Assembly (NCBI RefSeq): GCF_001634365.1
Contig: NZ_CP014578.1
Span: 2,666,001 to 2,730,000 of the forward strand
Reading direction: 5' to 3'
DNA: 64,000 bases
From: Paraburkholderia phytofirmans OLGA172
GTDB taxonomy: Bacteria > Pseudomonadota > Gammaproteobacteria > Burkholderiales > Burkholderiaceae
In this document: positions 38,808-46,401 of the stretch, one piece after another
How the letters are laid out: every line of letters starts with the position of its first letter
Position numbering within the stretch: the stretch's first letter is position 1
Program-made: the position numbers and the translations under genes
The notes under the pieces: generated by a model
Told to the model about the DNA's origin: nothing
What the model saw: only the letters and a program-made list of their open reading frames with translations
Database searches by the model: none

Positions 38808-38853
38808 AAAAGTAAAGCCGCCTGATGTTTCACATAGGCGGCTTTACTTTTTG
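38808..38853 (+). terminator. Terminator after tRNA-Leu copy 1
   Basis: The perfect 16-base arms AAAAGTAAAGCCGCCT and its complement flank a 12-base loop and end in a T run. Confidence 0.9.
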
Positions 38854-39015
38854 TGTGAGGCTACGTGATCCGATTCTGGTTTTTTCGATCGGAATACGTG
38901 GTTGGCAGGACGGTTGGGTCGACGTGAGTTGGCAGTTGTCGAGCAGTGGAGTTTTGCTCTGCTGCATGGCACAACCGGGCGGTTGATGAAGCGATCGTTT
39001 GTTTGCATGTAGGGA

Positions 39016-39043
39016 TTGACACGCTGCATCATCACGCTAAAAT
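39016..39043 (+). promoter_or_regulatory. Promoter of second tRNA-Leu
   Basis: TTGACA and TAAAAT are 16 bases apart, 21 bases before tRNA copy 2. The copy therefore has its own promoter. Confidence 0.8.
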
Positions 39044-39064
39044 AGCGGTCTAGCTTGAAGACGT

Positions 39065-39151
39065 GCCCAGGTGGCGGAATTGGTAGACGCACTAGGTTCA
39101 GGTCCTAGCGGTGGCAACACCGTGGAGGTTCGAGTCCTCTCCTGGGCACCA
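39065..39151 (+). tRNA. tRNA-Leu (CAG), copy 2, likely integration site
   Basis: It differs from copy 1 at only a few positions (GCGGAATT instead of GCGAAATT, and compensated pairs in the variable arm and acceptor stem). Its acceptor stem is fully paired. An integrase gene begins 152 bases after its 3' end, so this 3' end is the probable attachment site of the island. Confidence 0.95.
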
Positions 39152-39185
39152 ACAGTTGTTCCGGCGCAAGCCGAAGAAGTTCGAG

Positions 39186-39220
39186 AAACCCCGTAAGATC
39201 AGCGTCTTACGGGGTTTTTT
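39186..39220 (+). terminator. Terminator after tRNA-Leu copy 2
   Basis: AAACCCCGTAAGA pairs with TCTTACGGGGTTT around a six-base loop and a T run follows. Confidence 0.88.
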
Positions 39221-39303
39221 GTTCTCTACAGATCCCTTGCGTTCCACTGACATCGACGATCTTTGCGTATACTGTTGCGTATACCAGATTCGGGGGCAAA
39301 CCC

Positions 39304-40536
39304 ATGCCCAGACGCGTCGAACCGAAGTCAGAGTTAGTGTTCCGTGCCGCCAAAGCGCGCGCCCGTTCCTACCTCCTCACGGATGGAAACGGACTCGCCC
39401 TAAGGGTCCAGCCGAACGGCACCAAAACCTGGCTGTTCCGCTATCGACGACCGAGCACAGGCAAGGAGAACTTCCACAGCCTCGGCCCCTACCCCGATAT
39501 CACGCTCACTGATGCGCGACGGTCGGCCACTACCGCACGCAATCTCGTACGCGAAGGCATCGATCCGGTTGCATATCGCCAGGCCGAGTCCATCGCCCGC
39601 AAACGCGTGGCCGAAGGCGCCTTCCATCTCGTGGCCCAGCGCTGGCTCGACTTCAAACGCAAGGAATGGGCGGACGAAACCTACCGGAAGGCGGAGTTTG
39701 TCGTGCGCGAATACCTGACTCCCGCACTCCGCAACAAGCCCATTTCGACGCTTGCCACGCCAGAGGTCAAGCCCATACTCGAAGCGATTGCAGCTCACGC
39801 GCCTAACCTCGCGACCAAGGCACGGCAGTATGTCGTTGGCATCGTGACGTACGCCGTCCAGAACGGGTTGCGCGAAGATGGCGCCGCCTTGACACTGCGC
39901 GGCGTTGTGCCTCGCCACAGGAAAGGCCACATACCTGCGATCACCAGGCCTGCGGACATCGCTCCGCTCGTTCTTGCTATCGATGCCTACAGGTCACCCA
40001 TTACCCGCGCCGCCCTCAAGCTCACCATGCTGACCGGTCTTCGCCCCGGCGTGGTTGCAGCGGTGCCGTGGACCGAGGTGAACCTCGAGACAGCTGAATG
40101 GCACGTCGCAGCCGAGCGGATGAAAATGCGGCACGATCACATCGTGCCATTGCCGAAGCAGGCCATCGCCGTCCTGAACGAGTTGCAGTCACTTACCGGT
40201 AAGGGGCACTATGTCTTTCCGTCCCCTGCCCGTCAAAAGACCCCTCATTTACATCGAGATGCATTGAGCAAAGCACTGCGAGAGATGGGCTTTCAAGGAA
40301 AGCACGCGACGCACGGTTTCCGGGGCATGCTTCGCACGGTCGGGCGAGAACGACTCGGTATGGATATCGATGTACTGGAAGCGCAACTGGCACACGCCAA
40401 ACGTGGCGATGTACAAAAGGCCTACGATAGAACTACGTTTGACGATGATCGCCGCCGGGTCATGCAGGAGTGGGCCGATTATATTGATCGCCTAAGCATG
40501 CCAACGACAGAAACGGGATCGAGCAAGCGGACCTGA
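39304..40536 (+). CDS. P4-type tyrosine integrase
   Basis: This 410-residue site-specific recombinase has the N-terminal DUF4102-like arm-binding part (LTDGNGLALRVQPNGTKTWLFRYR, LGPYPDITLTDARR) and a C-terminal catalytic domain. Visible catalytic residues are Arg247 in TGLRPGVVA, His337 and Arg340 in HGFRGMLRT, His364 in QLAHAKRGDV and the nucleophile Tyr374 in QKAYDRT. It lies directly after tRNA-Leu in the same direction, the standard P4-island layout. The set of catalytic residues is complete, so it is probably active. Confidence 0.93.
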   Translation: MPRRVEPKSELVFRAAKARARSYLLTDGNGLALRVQPNGTKTWLFRYRRPSTGKENFHSLGPYPDITLTDARRSATTARNLVREGIDPVAYRQAESIARKRVAEGAFHLVAQRWLDFKRKEWADETYRKAEFVVREYLTPALRNKPISTLATPEVKPILEAIAAHAPNLATKARQYVVGIVTYAVQNGLREDGAALTLRGVVPRHRKGHIPAITRPADIAPLVLAIDAYRSPITRAALKLTMLTGLRPGVVAAVPWTEVNLETAEWHVAAERMKMRHDHIVPLPKQAIAVLNELQSLTGKGHYVFPSPARQKTPHLHRDALSKALREMGFQGKHATHGFRGMLRTVGRERLGMDIDVLEAQLAHAKRGDVQKAYDRTTFDDDRRRVMQEWADYIDRLSMPTTETGSSKRT

Positions 40537-40885
40537 GCTGCATACCCACTCAATCGTCAATCACCGGGCTGGAGCCCCGTGGAGACGGCGGTTCCGCCAG
40601 TTCGTGTGATGACGATACCGTCAGTGATACCGAAAAATCCTGCCAGCACTTAGCGTGCTTTCTGCGGATCGCAATGGAAAGTCAATGCCCCTTCTATTTA
40701 AACTACCATGAAGATGGGGTACCTAAAGGCGATTTGTGAAGGTGATACCGTCATCGATACCGTCAGGCTCTTTCCGACACGGTCCGATCAGAACCGACCG
40801 GTGCCGCGATCTTCAGCTCCGGCCAAAGCATGCGATGGATTGCACTTACGCACTCGATCGCAGCGGACCCGCCTCTAGACGCCAC
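40537..40885. other. Intergenic gap with repeated GATACCGTCA words
   Basis: No gene is seen. The words GATACCGTCA, GTGATACC and GATACCGTCATCGATACCG recur near 40611-40640 and 40740-40770, which could be sites for a DNA-binding protein near the integrase. This is a visual observation only. Confidence 0.35.
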
Positions 40886-42202
40886 TTATAGGTAGGCGAT
40901 GCCCCGATTGAGAAGATGGGCCAATACGTCCTCGCGAGAAGATGACGGGTACGTAGCAGCCAGTGAAACCAGTGCGCACGCCACGCGCCGCGCAAGGCCG
41001 CGCGCCAAGACGCGCTGCTGAGTCGATATCTTCTCCAGTCCAGCCCGTCCGTGAATGAATGCGCTTCGCAACTCGAACAGGTTCTTATAGTCTTGCACTG
41101 CCTTGGCATCTGTAAGCGCCGCACCGATCCGTGCGGCTACCCGGTTTGTCGCCGATAATTTCGGGTGTGGGTCAGGGTTGGGACGCAGCTTACGTTTGTG
41201 ATCGCTTTCCAGGCCCAACGATGCCTCGATCGCCGTCATGTGCGCTAGCACTTCGTCGACGCCATCCGCGAGGAAAGCGCGGACCAGGAAATGCACGACC
41301 GGCGTCTCGAAGAGCGGCGTTGCGAGCGCCGCTTGCAGCTCGGTCAAATCCGATTCGGTAAAGCGCGGTAGCTCCATCTTGGCGCTATCGTGAAGCGGCA
41401 AATAGGTCGGACGTTCAAGTTCTATCTCTTCGCCCCAATGATCTTGGACGATCCAGGGCTCAAGGCTGAGACTGTCGGGGTTCGGCGGCCGTGCTGATCT
41501 GACGAAAAGATCCTCGTCAAGCGTATAAATCCACGGTATCCGGAACCCACGCCAGTCAACATCTGGCATCGTTGACCACTCCTCCCACCGAGCCAGTAGC
41601 AGGAAAAAAAGCGCGCCTTCGACAGTCGGCGGAAAGCGGCCGAGATAGGGTTCGATTTCTCCGAAATCCCGCCGGATGTCGGAGAACAGCATTGGCACGG
41701 CACGCGCTTCCGGCCTCGGATCGACGGCGCGTTCCTCCTCGACCACCAGCCAATGGAACTGTGCAAGCCGTTCCGATTCGAACGGCAATGTCGGGAAGTT
41801 GCGCCGGAGTCTCGGCGCGTTGAACAACTTCTCCAACTCCTCGGCGGTGAACTGCGCGACTCGCGCATTGCCGAATGTCATCCGTGGCAAATCATCGGCT
41901 AGATCAAGCGGACAAATGTAACGGCGCACGGTCATTCTGCGCGAATAGGCCGCGGTAAGGGTTGCTGCGGCCGTTGGCAAATCGAGCGCGAGCGCCGATT
42001 TGTTGGACGGTAGCCCGCATGGAAGGCCAAACGACCTGAGCGCATTGCTCAGCGCGAATGTTGCTTTGCCTCCACCATAACGCTGATCGAGCAGCTCACT
42101 CAACGCAACGAAGGCTGGCGCCGTTAGCAAGTTGTCCGGTCCTGGCGGCGGAATGCGCCATAGTACGGCCAAAACGTCGAGAAGCTGCTGGTCTGCTTCC
42201 AT
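40886..42202 (-). CDS. Large HEPN-domain protein, ApeA-like, putative defence RNase
   Basis: This 438-residue protein has no family match I can name for its first 300 residues (contains DVDWRGFRIPWIYTLDEDLF and LERPTYLPLHDSAKMELP). The C-terminal 130 residues look like an Apea-type HEPN domain: FLADGVDEVLAHMTAIEASLGLE, RVAARIGAAL, and the RNase motif LFELRSAFIHGR, with Arg379 and His384 spaced as Rx4H. HEPN proteins of this kind cut RNA in abortive-infection and other phage defences. The ATG at 42202 is two bases after the stop of the previous gene, so translation is coupled. It is the last of four genes. Confidence 0.7.
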   Translation of the reverse strand: MEADQQLLDVLAVLWRIPPPGPDNLLTAPAFVALSELLDQRYGGGKATFALSNALRSFGLPCGLPSNKSALALDLPTAAATLTAAYSRRMTVRRYICPLDLADDLPRMTFGNARVAQFTAEELEKLFNAPRLRRNFPTLPFESERLAQFHWLVVEEERAVDPRPEARAVPMLFSDIRRDFGEIEPYLGRFPPTVEGALFFLLLARWEEWSTMPDVDWRGFRIPWIYTLDEDLFVRSARPPNPDSLSLEPWIVQDHWGEEIELERPTYLPLHDSAKMELPRFTESDLTELQAALATPLFETPVVHFLVRAFLADGVDEVLAHMTAIEASLGLESDHKRKLRPNPDPHPKLSATNRVAARIGAALTDAKAVQDYKNLFELRSAFIHGRAGLEKISTQQRVLARGLARRVACALVSLAATYPSSSREDVLAHLLNRGIAYL

Positions 42203-42204
42203 CG

Positions 42205-42828
42205 CTAGCTGCAACCGTCGGCCACATCATTGCTGGTTTCCCAGCGCAACGGCTTCATGTAGTTATTCCTACCGGATTCCGCGATGAAATGGCGATAGGC
42301 GAAGGTGATCAGATCGCGTACCAGTTCAATAAGGCCGCCGACCGGGAGCCCGTCAAATGGATCGCCGTGAGCCATTGCGTTGCGGCGTTGCGCCAAAGTC
42401 GGTCTCGTCGTACCGATAAGCTGGCCGATTGCACTACCGCCACAGCGAGCGACAATCGGTATTTGTTCGTCGGTCAAACCGTCGGCATTCACCAGATGCT
42501 TGAGCACCGCTGCGAACGTCCGATCCTGCTTCCGGTAGTGGACTCCATAGCGGTCCATTAACGCGAGTTCCAGCGTGGTCAAGGCGACCAACTCACCAGC
42601 CTTAATTAGATCTGAGTCTATCCAGCCAAGTAAATAGAGCTTCTGCGCGCGGGCGTATTTCATGTGCACCAGATCCGGAATACGGGAGCCCATGTCAAGA
42701 TGGCTGATAAAGGCACGCCATTGGTCCGCATGGTCGAATTGAATGAAGCCGCCAGTATTCCCTGGTACCGGCCAAGGCATCAGAAGCGGGTCTCGACGCG
42801 TTGGCAGTTCGATATGCGAAACATCCAT
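42205..42828 (-). CDS. Second HEPN-motif protein of the cluster
   Basis: This 207-residue soluble protein begins MDVSHIELPTRRDPLLMPWP. Helices with LYLLGWIDSDLIKAGELVALTTLELALMDRYG and FAAVLKHLVNADGLTDEQIP precede the motif LAQRRNAMAHGDPF, giving Arg149 and His154 in Rx4H spacing, then a long helix GGLIELVRDLITFAYRHFI. The pattern is HEPN-like. GAGGG lies 11 bases before the ATG at 42828. Upstream it nearly abuts the TIGR02391-like gene, and downstream the large HEPN gene. No exact family was recognised. Confidence 0.65.
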   Translation of the reverse strand: MDVSHIELPTRRDPLLMPWPVPGNTGGFIQFDHADQWRAFISHLDMGSRIPDLVHMKYARAQKLYLLGWIDSDLIKAGELVALTTLELALMDRYGVHYRKQDRTFAAVLKHLVNADGLTDEQIPIVARCGGSAIGQLIGTTRPTLAQRRNAMAHGDPFDGLPVGGLIELVRDLITFAYRHFIAESGRNNYMKPLRWETSNDVADGCS

Positions 42829-42844
42829 GGATACGTTTCCCTCA

Positions 42845-43633
42845 TTACAGTGATGAAATATCTGCTTTCTGTGCACGATCCAGCTTGCGATGAATCAGCG
42901 ATACCATCGTAAGGATGTCCAACGCATCTTGCTCGGACATGGGCCAATTCGTCTTGGGTGCGTGGGCAAGCGGGTTGCGCACGGCTCCAAACAAGCCGAT
43001 CAGCAGATTCGCAAAGCCTTTCTGCTCGCTTTTCTCGGATTCAGTGGTGAGCGGCCCCAACGTCAGAATGGGCTGCTGGCCGGCGAACGCCTTGTTCACC
43101 AGTTCAGCACCGTCGCCGGTGAGGCCGGAGAGCAATCGAATGCGCTCCGCGACGCCCTTGCTCGCCTCGAAGACGGCATGGAAATAGTTTTCATCCAGCA
43201 GCTCGACGCGGCAGTAATTCAGCACCTCTGCATGCACGCTTCGGCTTTCCAGAGCCGCCTTAAGCCGACCGGCACGCGCGCGCGCTGCGTCCAGGGTCGT
43301 TGCCTTATCGGCATGTCCGACCCTGCCATCCTCGCGAACGTAGAATCCCGAAAACGCCAACACGACGTTGAGTTCATCGCGCCGCCAAGCGAACGTGCCA
43401 GGGTCGCGCGCGTAACTCACTGGATTCGTCGCACGGTTGATGAACATGATGAGATGGTTGCCGACCTGATGTTGGTTCTGTACGCCGGCCAAGGCATTGA
43501 ACAGCCGCTTCCATTTGGTGATGCCCGGCGATGGGTCGGCTACCTCAATCTCTTGCAACAGCCGCTCGATCTGCGTGCCGCTCAAGCCACGTTCGGTAAC
43601 GATCCAGAACGCCGTGAAGCAGGCTTTTGACAT
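42845..43633 (-). CDS. TIGR02391-like HEPN protein
   Basis: This 262-residue protein resembles the TIGR02391 (Ymh) family. The N-terminal part GLSGTQIERLLQEIEVADPSPGITKWKRLFNAL and ELNVVLAFSGFYVREDG match its conserved start, and the C-terminal part ELLDENYFHAVFEASKGVAERIRLLSGL ... FANLLIGLFGAVRNPLAHAP is the family's HEPN domain, with Arg219 and His224 in Rx4H spacing. Its start overlaps the SMEK-like gene by 89 bases in another frame; AGGAA lies just before the ATG at 43633. The role is unknown, but the family occurs often in defence islands. Confidence 0.75.
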   Translation of the reverse strand: MSKACFTAFWIVTERGLSGTQIERLLQEIEVADPSPGITKWKRLFNALAGVQNQHQVGNHLIMFINRATNPVSYARDPGTFAWRRDELNVVLAFSGFYVREDGRVGHADKATTLDAARARAGRLKAALESRSVHAEVLNYCRVELLDENYFHAVFEASKGVAERIRLLSGLTGDGAELVNKAFAGQQPILTLGPLTTESEKSEQKGFANLLIGLFGAVRNPLAHAPKTNWPMSEQDALDILTMVSLIHRKLDRAQKADISSL

Positions 43634-44441
43634 TTCCTAGTGAGCGCCATGGCGACGGACAGAAGTACTCCCCGATCCGCTCGGAACGTCCGTTAAGCCA
43701 ATCGAGCGGAACGTTGAACTCCGCAGCGATCGACTCGCACGCTGCCCCGGTCAGGTACGGATGCAGATCATGCGGCGTGGTCAGTGCTACGCGAGGGACT
43801 TTCGGGTCAACCTGAAGCGCCTGAACAATGCTTGACGGTGCCAGGTCGTGAGACGTCAGCACTCTTAAGACACGGTCGGCCGTCCCGTCGAATCTATTCA
43901 ACAACCTCAACGCCCATTTCCCGAGTTCAGCTTCGAGGCGCATCACGGCGTCCTCGATCCGGGCCTCGCTACGCGATTGCGCCAGATTGAAAAGTCCGCC
44001 CAGATCCAAGATGTTCTTCTTCGCCGTGAAATCCAGACCCGAATCGCCCAGACACTTCTCGATAGCCCGTGCCGGATAACTGTCCTCCTTGCCGCAGATC
44101 ATCACGATGTAGAGTTCGTCGGGTCTTGGTTCAAGCGACACGAATTTTGCGATCGTGTCCTTAACCTTGTTGAGGGTTCGCGTCGACGTGACCTGAACGC
44201 CCACCCTGCCGTCAAACGACAGGAGATCGATAGCCGGTTGCTTCGGATTGTCCGTGTTCAGATTCCTGAATGTCCCCCACCCGCACAGATCCGATAGCAG
44301 ATCACACATCAGGGTCTCGGCAAGCCGGTTGCTGTCGAAAAAAAACGCGCCATTTTTGATTTCGACATAGTCCCTGAATATTGACAGCGCAAGTGCCAAC
44401 CGGTCCAGCGCCGCATTTCGCGTGTTGTTTCCTGAATCCAT
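43545..44441 (-). CDS. SMEK-like domain protein, restriction-endonuclease-like fold
   Basis: This 298-residue protein has an N-terminal domain that resembles the SMEK domain: ETLMCDLLSDLCGWGTFRNLN, AIDLLSFDGRVGVQVTSTRTLNKVKDTIAKF. The D72...Q83-V-T85-S86 arrangement recalls PD-(D/E)XK nuclease folds (Asp, then a strand with QxTS), though catalytic lysine is not clear. The C-terminal part contains PHDLHPYLTGAACESIAAEFNVPLDWLNGRSERIG, which looks like a small helical DNA- or protein-binding module. It is the first gene of a four-gene minus-strand unit with three HEPN proteins. Nuclease activity is inferred, not shown. Confidence 0.65.
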   Translation of the reverse strand: MDSGNNTRNAALDRLALALSIFRDYVEIKNGAFFFDSNRLAETLMCDLLSDLCGWGTFRNLNTDNPKQPAIDLLSFDGRVGVQVTSTRTLNKVKDTIAKFVSLEPRPDELYIVMICGKEDSYPARAIEKCLGDSGLDFTAKKNILDLGGLFNLAQSRSEARIEDAVMRLEAELGKWALRLLNRFDGTADRVLRVLTSHDLAPSSIVQALQVDPKVPRVALTTPHDLHPYLTGAACESIAAEFNVPLDWLNGRSERIGEYFCPSPWRSLGNVKSLLHGVLDRYRTWLERHADRAAVARD

Positions 44442-44623
44442 GGTCACCGAGCCGACGCAGGCCGCCCATCAGCAATTGGTTGCATAATCGAATCGTCAAT
44501 GGCAATTACCAATCAGCCGCCCCCGTTATTTCGCAGAGCCATCAAGGCTTTGACGAGCTTTGCCTTCGGGCCTGAACTGAACAGTAAGGCCATCCCGGCG
44601 TTTGAAATCATATCTCCGGACCA

Positions 44624-44911
44624 TTAACCAGCGATCTCGCAAGTTCCCCACGGCGTCTGCAAGATCGCGCCGCTACCCGGCGACGCGTCGCCTACCGACC
44701 GCGCTCTGAACGTTACCACCTGTTCGTGCCCGTCCACAAACGGGCCGATCTCCAGCACTTCTAGTTCATATCCGCGGAATCTGATCCGCGAACCAGTAAA
44801 GGCACTCGTTCGCCGTTCGCGAGAAGCCCGGGTGGCATCCTGATGTCGAGAACGCGCGCCGGAAATCTCCTCGGACGCGAACATTTGATCAACTTTTGTC
44901 GGTAGAGGCAT
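44624..44911 (-). CDS. Small hypothetical protein on the island
   Basis: This frame encodes 95 residues beginning MPLPTKVDQMFASEEISGAR, with SAFTGSRIRFRGYELEVLEIGPFVDG and a Gly-rich end. No family was recognised. The ribosome site is poor. Base composition and the beta-rich middle part make it a plausible gene, but it could be a shadow. Confidence 0.35.
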   Translation of the reverse strand: MPLPTKVDQMFASEEISGARSRHQDATRASRERRTSAFTGSRIRFRGYELEVLEIGPFVDGHEQVVTFRARSVGDASPGSGAILQTPWGTCEIAG

Positions 44912-44950
44912 TGCCACATCAGTCCATTGTTCCCTACGGCATTCTAGCAA

Positions 44951-45439
44951 GCGAGCTCAGGCGTCCCCGCACTCACGTTGCGGGCCGGGCTTTCGCGCTG
45001 CGCGTCGAGCCGCGTGCCGCGTCTCGACCCTGATGGGCATCAATCCCTGACGCAACACCTGAACCCCCAAAAGACCTGTTCAGGTGGAGGCCGCTCACGG
45101 CCTCCACGATCGCGCTCGCCGCGCGGCGGCTCGTTCCGGTCAAACCCGAAGCTTCGCAGCCACCAGCCCGTGTGTTCCCGCCCAAATCTCGCGACCGTAG
45201 CCGATAGCGGCCCGGCGTCAAGGGGCGAGGGACCGTGTTGCCCGCACCCCTCCCTCGCCTTTTTCCTTGACGCCGGGCCGCTATCGGCTCCTTGGATCGC
45301 ACGGGCGCGAACTCAGGAGACTGGCGGCAGCACTGCCAACCCCGGGTTCCACCGGGACGAGCCCAACCCCTAAGGGCGGGCGGAATCTTGGAGCCCGGTC
45401 AGCCCAACACCCTTCAATTTCTTTGTTGTGGAGAACGCC
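44951..45439. other. Non-coding segment packed with hairpins
   Basis: There is no supported gene. A perfect hairpin lies at 45084-45107 (GTGGAGGCCG, loop CTCA, and its complement) and a very long one at 45199-45289. The segment directly precedes the DUF932 gene and may be a control or replication/transfer region. Confidence 0.5.
45199..45289. repeat. Long two-part inverted repeat
   Basis: The outer arms (45199-45223 and 45265-45289) are perfectly complementary over 25 bases. Inside them GGCGAGGGA (45224-45232) pairs with TCCCTCGCC (45251-45259), leaving a T5 bulge and an 18-base loop. The single-stranded form would be a 91-base hairpin, far larger than a normal terminator. Confidence 0.85.
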
Positions 45440-46273
45440 ATGCAACTCGCTTCCTCTTTCCATTACGGCTCCCCGATGCTTCGCGCCGATGTGCCCCTGT
45501 CGGATGACCAGATCCACCGCGTTGCCCCGTCCATCTTCGCGGACGGCAAGCACGAAAGCCGTTCGGAACGCTACACCTACATTCCAACGATCGATGTGCT
45601 GCGCGGCCTGCGCAACGAAGGCTTCCAGCCGTTCATGGTCTGTCAGACACGCGTGCGCGATCAGGGCAAGCGCGAATACACGAAACACATGCTCCGGCTT
45701 CGCCACGCCGACCAGATCAACGGCGATGAAGCTAACGAAATAGTGCTCCTCAATTCGCACGATGGCACGAGTAGCTATCAGATGCTGGCGGGCGTGCTGC
45801 GCTTCGTCTGCCAGAACGGCATGGTGGCAGGCGACAACGTGGCCGATATCCGCGTACATCATAAAGGCAACATCGTTCAGAACGTCATCAATGGCGCATT
45901 CGACGTGCTCGACGGTTTCGACCTGATCCGCGAGCAGAAGGACGGCATGCGCGACGTGACGCTCGACCGCGACGAACAGCACGCGTTTGCCCGCTCCGCG
46001 CTCGCGCTGCGATATGACCCGACCGATGCCGAGGCACAGGCCCCCATCACCGAAAGCCAGTTACTCGCCCCGCGTCGCTTCGAGGATCGCCGGGACGACC
46101 TGTGGACGGTCTTTAACCGCGTGCAGGAAAACCTCACGAAGGGCGGCCTGCACGGGCGCTCGCGCACGGGCCGCGCGATGTCCACGCGCCCAATTACCGG
46201 TATCGACCAGAACGTAAAGCTCAACCGCGCGCTCTGGATGCTCGCGGACGCGATGCGCCAGATCAAGGCGTAA
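45440..46273 (+). CDS. DUF932 protein, plasmid/ICE-type
   Basis: This 277-residue protein is a DUF932 (PF06067-type) member: YTYIPTIDVLRGLRNEGFQPFMVCQTRVRD, HMLRLRHADQINGDEANEIVLLNSHDGTSSYQMLAGVLRFVCQNGMV and GGLHGRSRTGRAMSTRPITGIDQNVKLNRALW. The family occurs on plasmids and ICEs and has no proven function. GTGGAG lies before the ATG at 45440. It is followed by the ParB-like gene. Confidence 0.88.
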   Translation: MQLASSFHYGSPMLRADVPLSDDQIHRVAPSIFADGKHESRSERYTYIPTIDVLRGLRNEGFQPFMVCQTRVRDQGKREYTKHMLRLRHADQINGDEANEIVLLNSHDGTSSYQMLAGVLRFVCQNGMVAGDNVADIRVHHKGNIVQNVINGAFDVLDGFDLIREQKDGMRDVTLDRDEQHAFARSALALRYDPTDAEAQAPITESQLLAPRRFEDRRDDLWTVFNRVQENLTKGGLHGRSRTGRAMSTRPITGIDQNVKLNRALWMLADAMRQIKA

Positions 46274-46401
46274 GCGCACAGGGGCGGCGCTCCGCCGCCT
46301 CGTTTCTTCCATGTCGATTAGGAATCCTATCCGGGTCGATTCCTTATCGGTTTCAGCAGTGCAGCGGCCCGGAACTTTTTCTTAACTTTCTGGAGTCAAT
46401 C

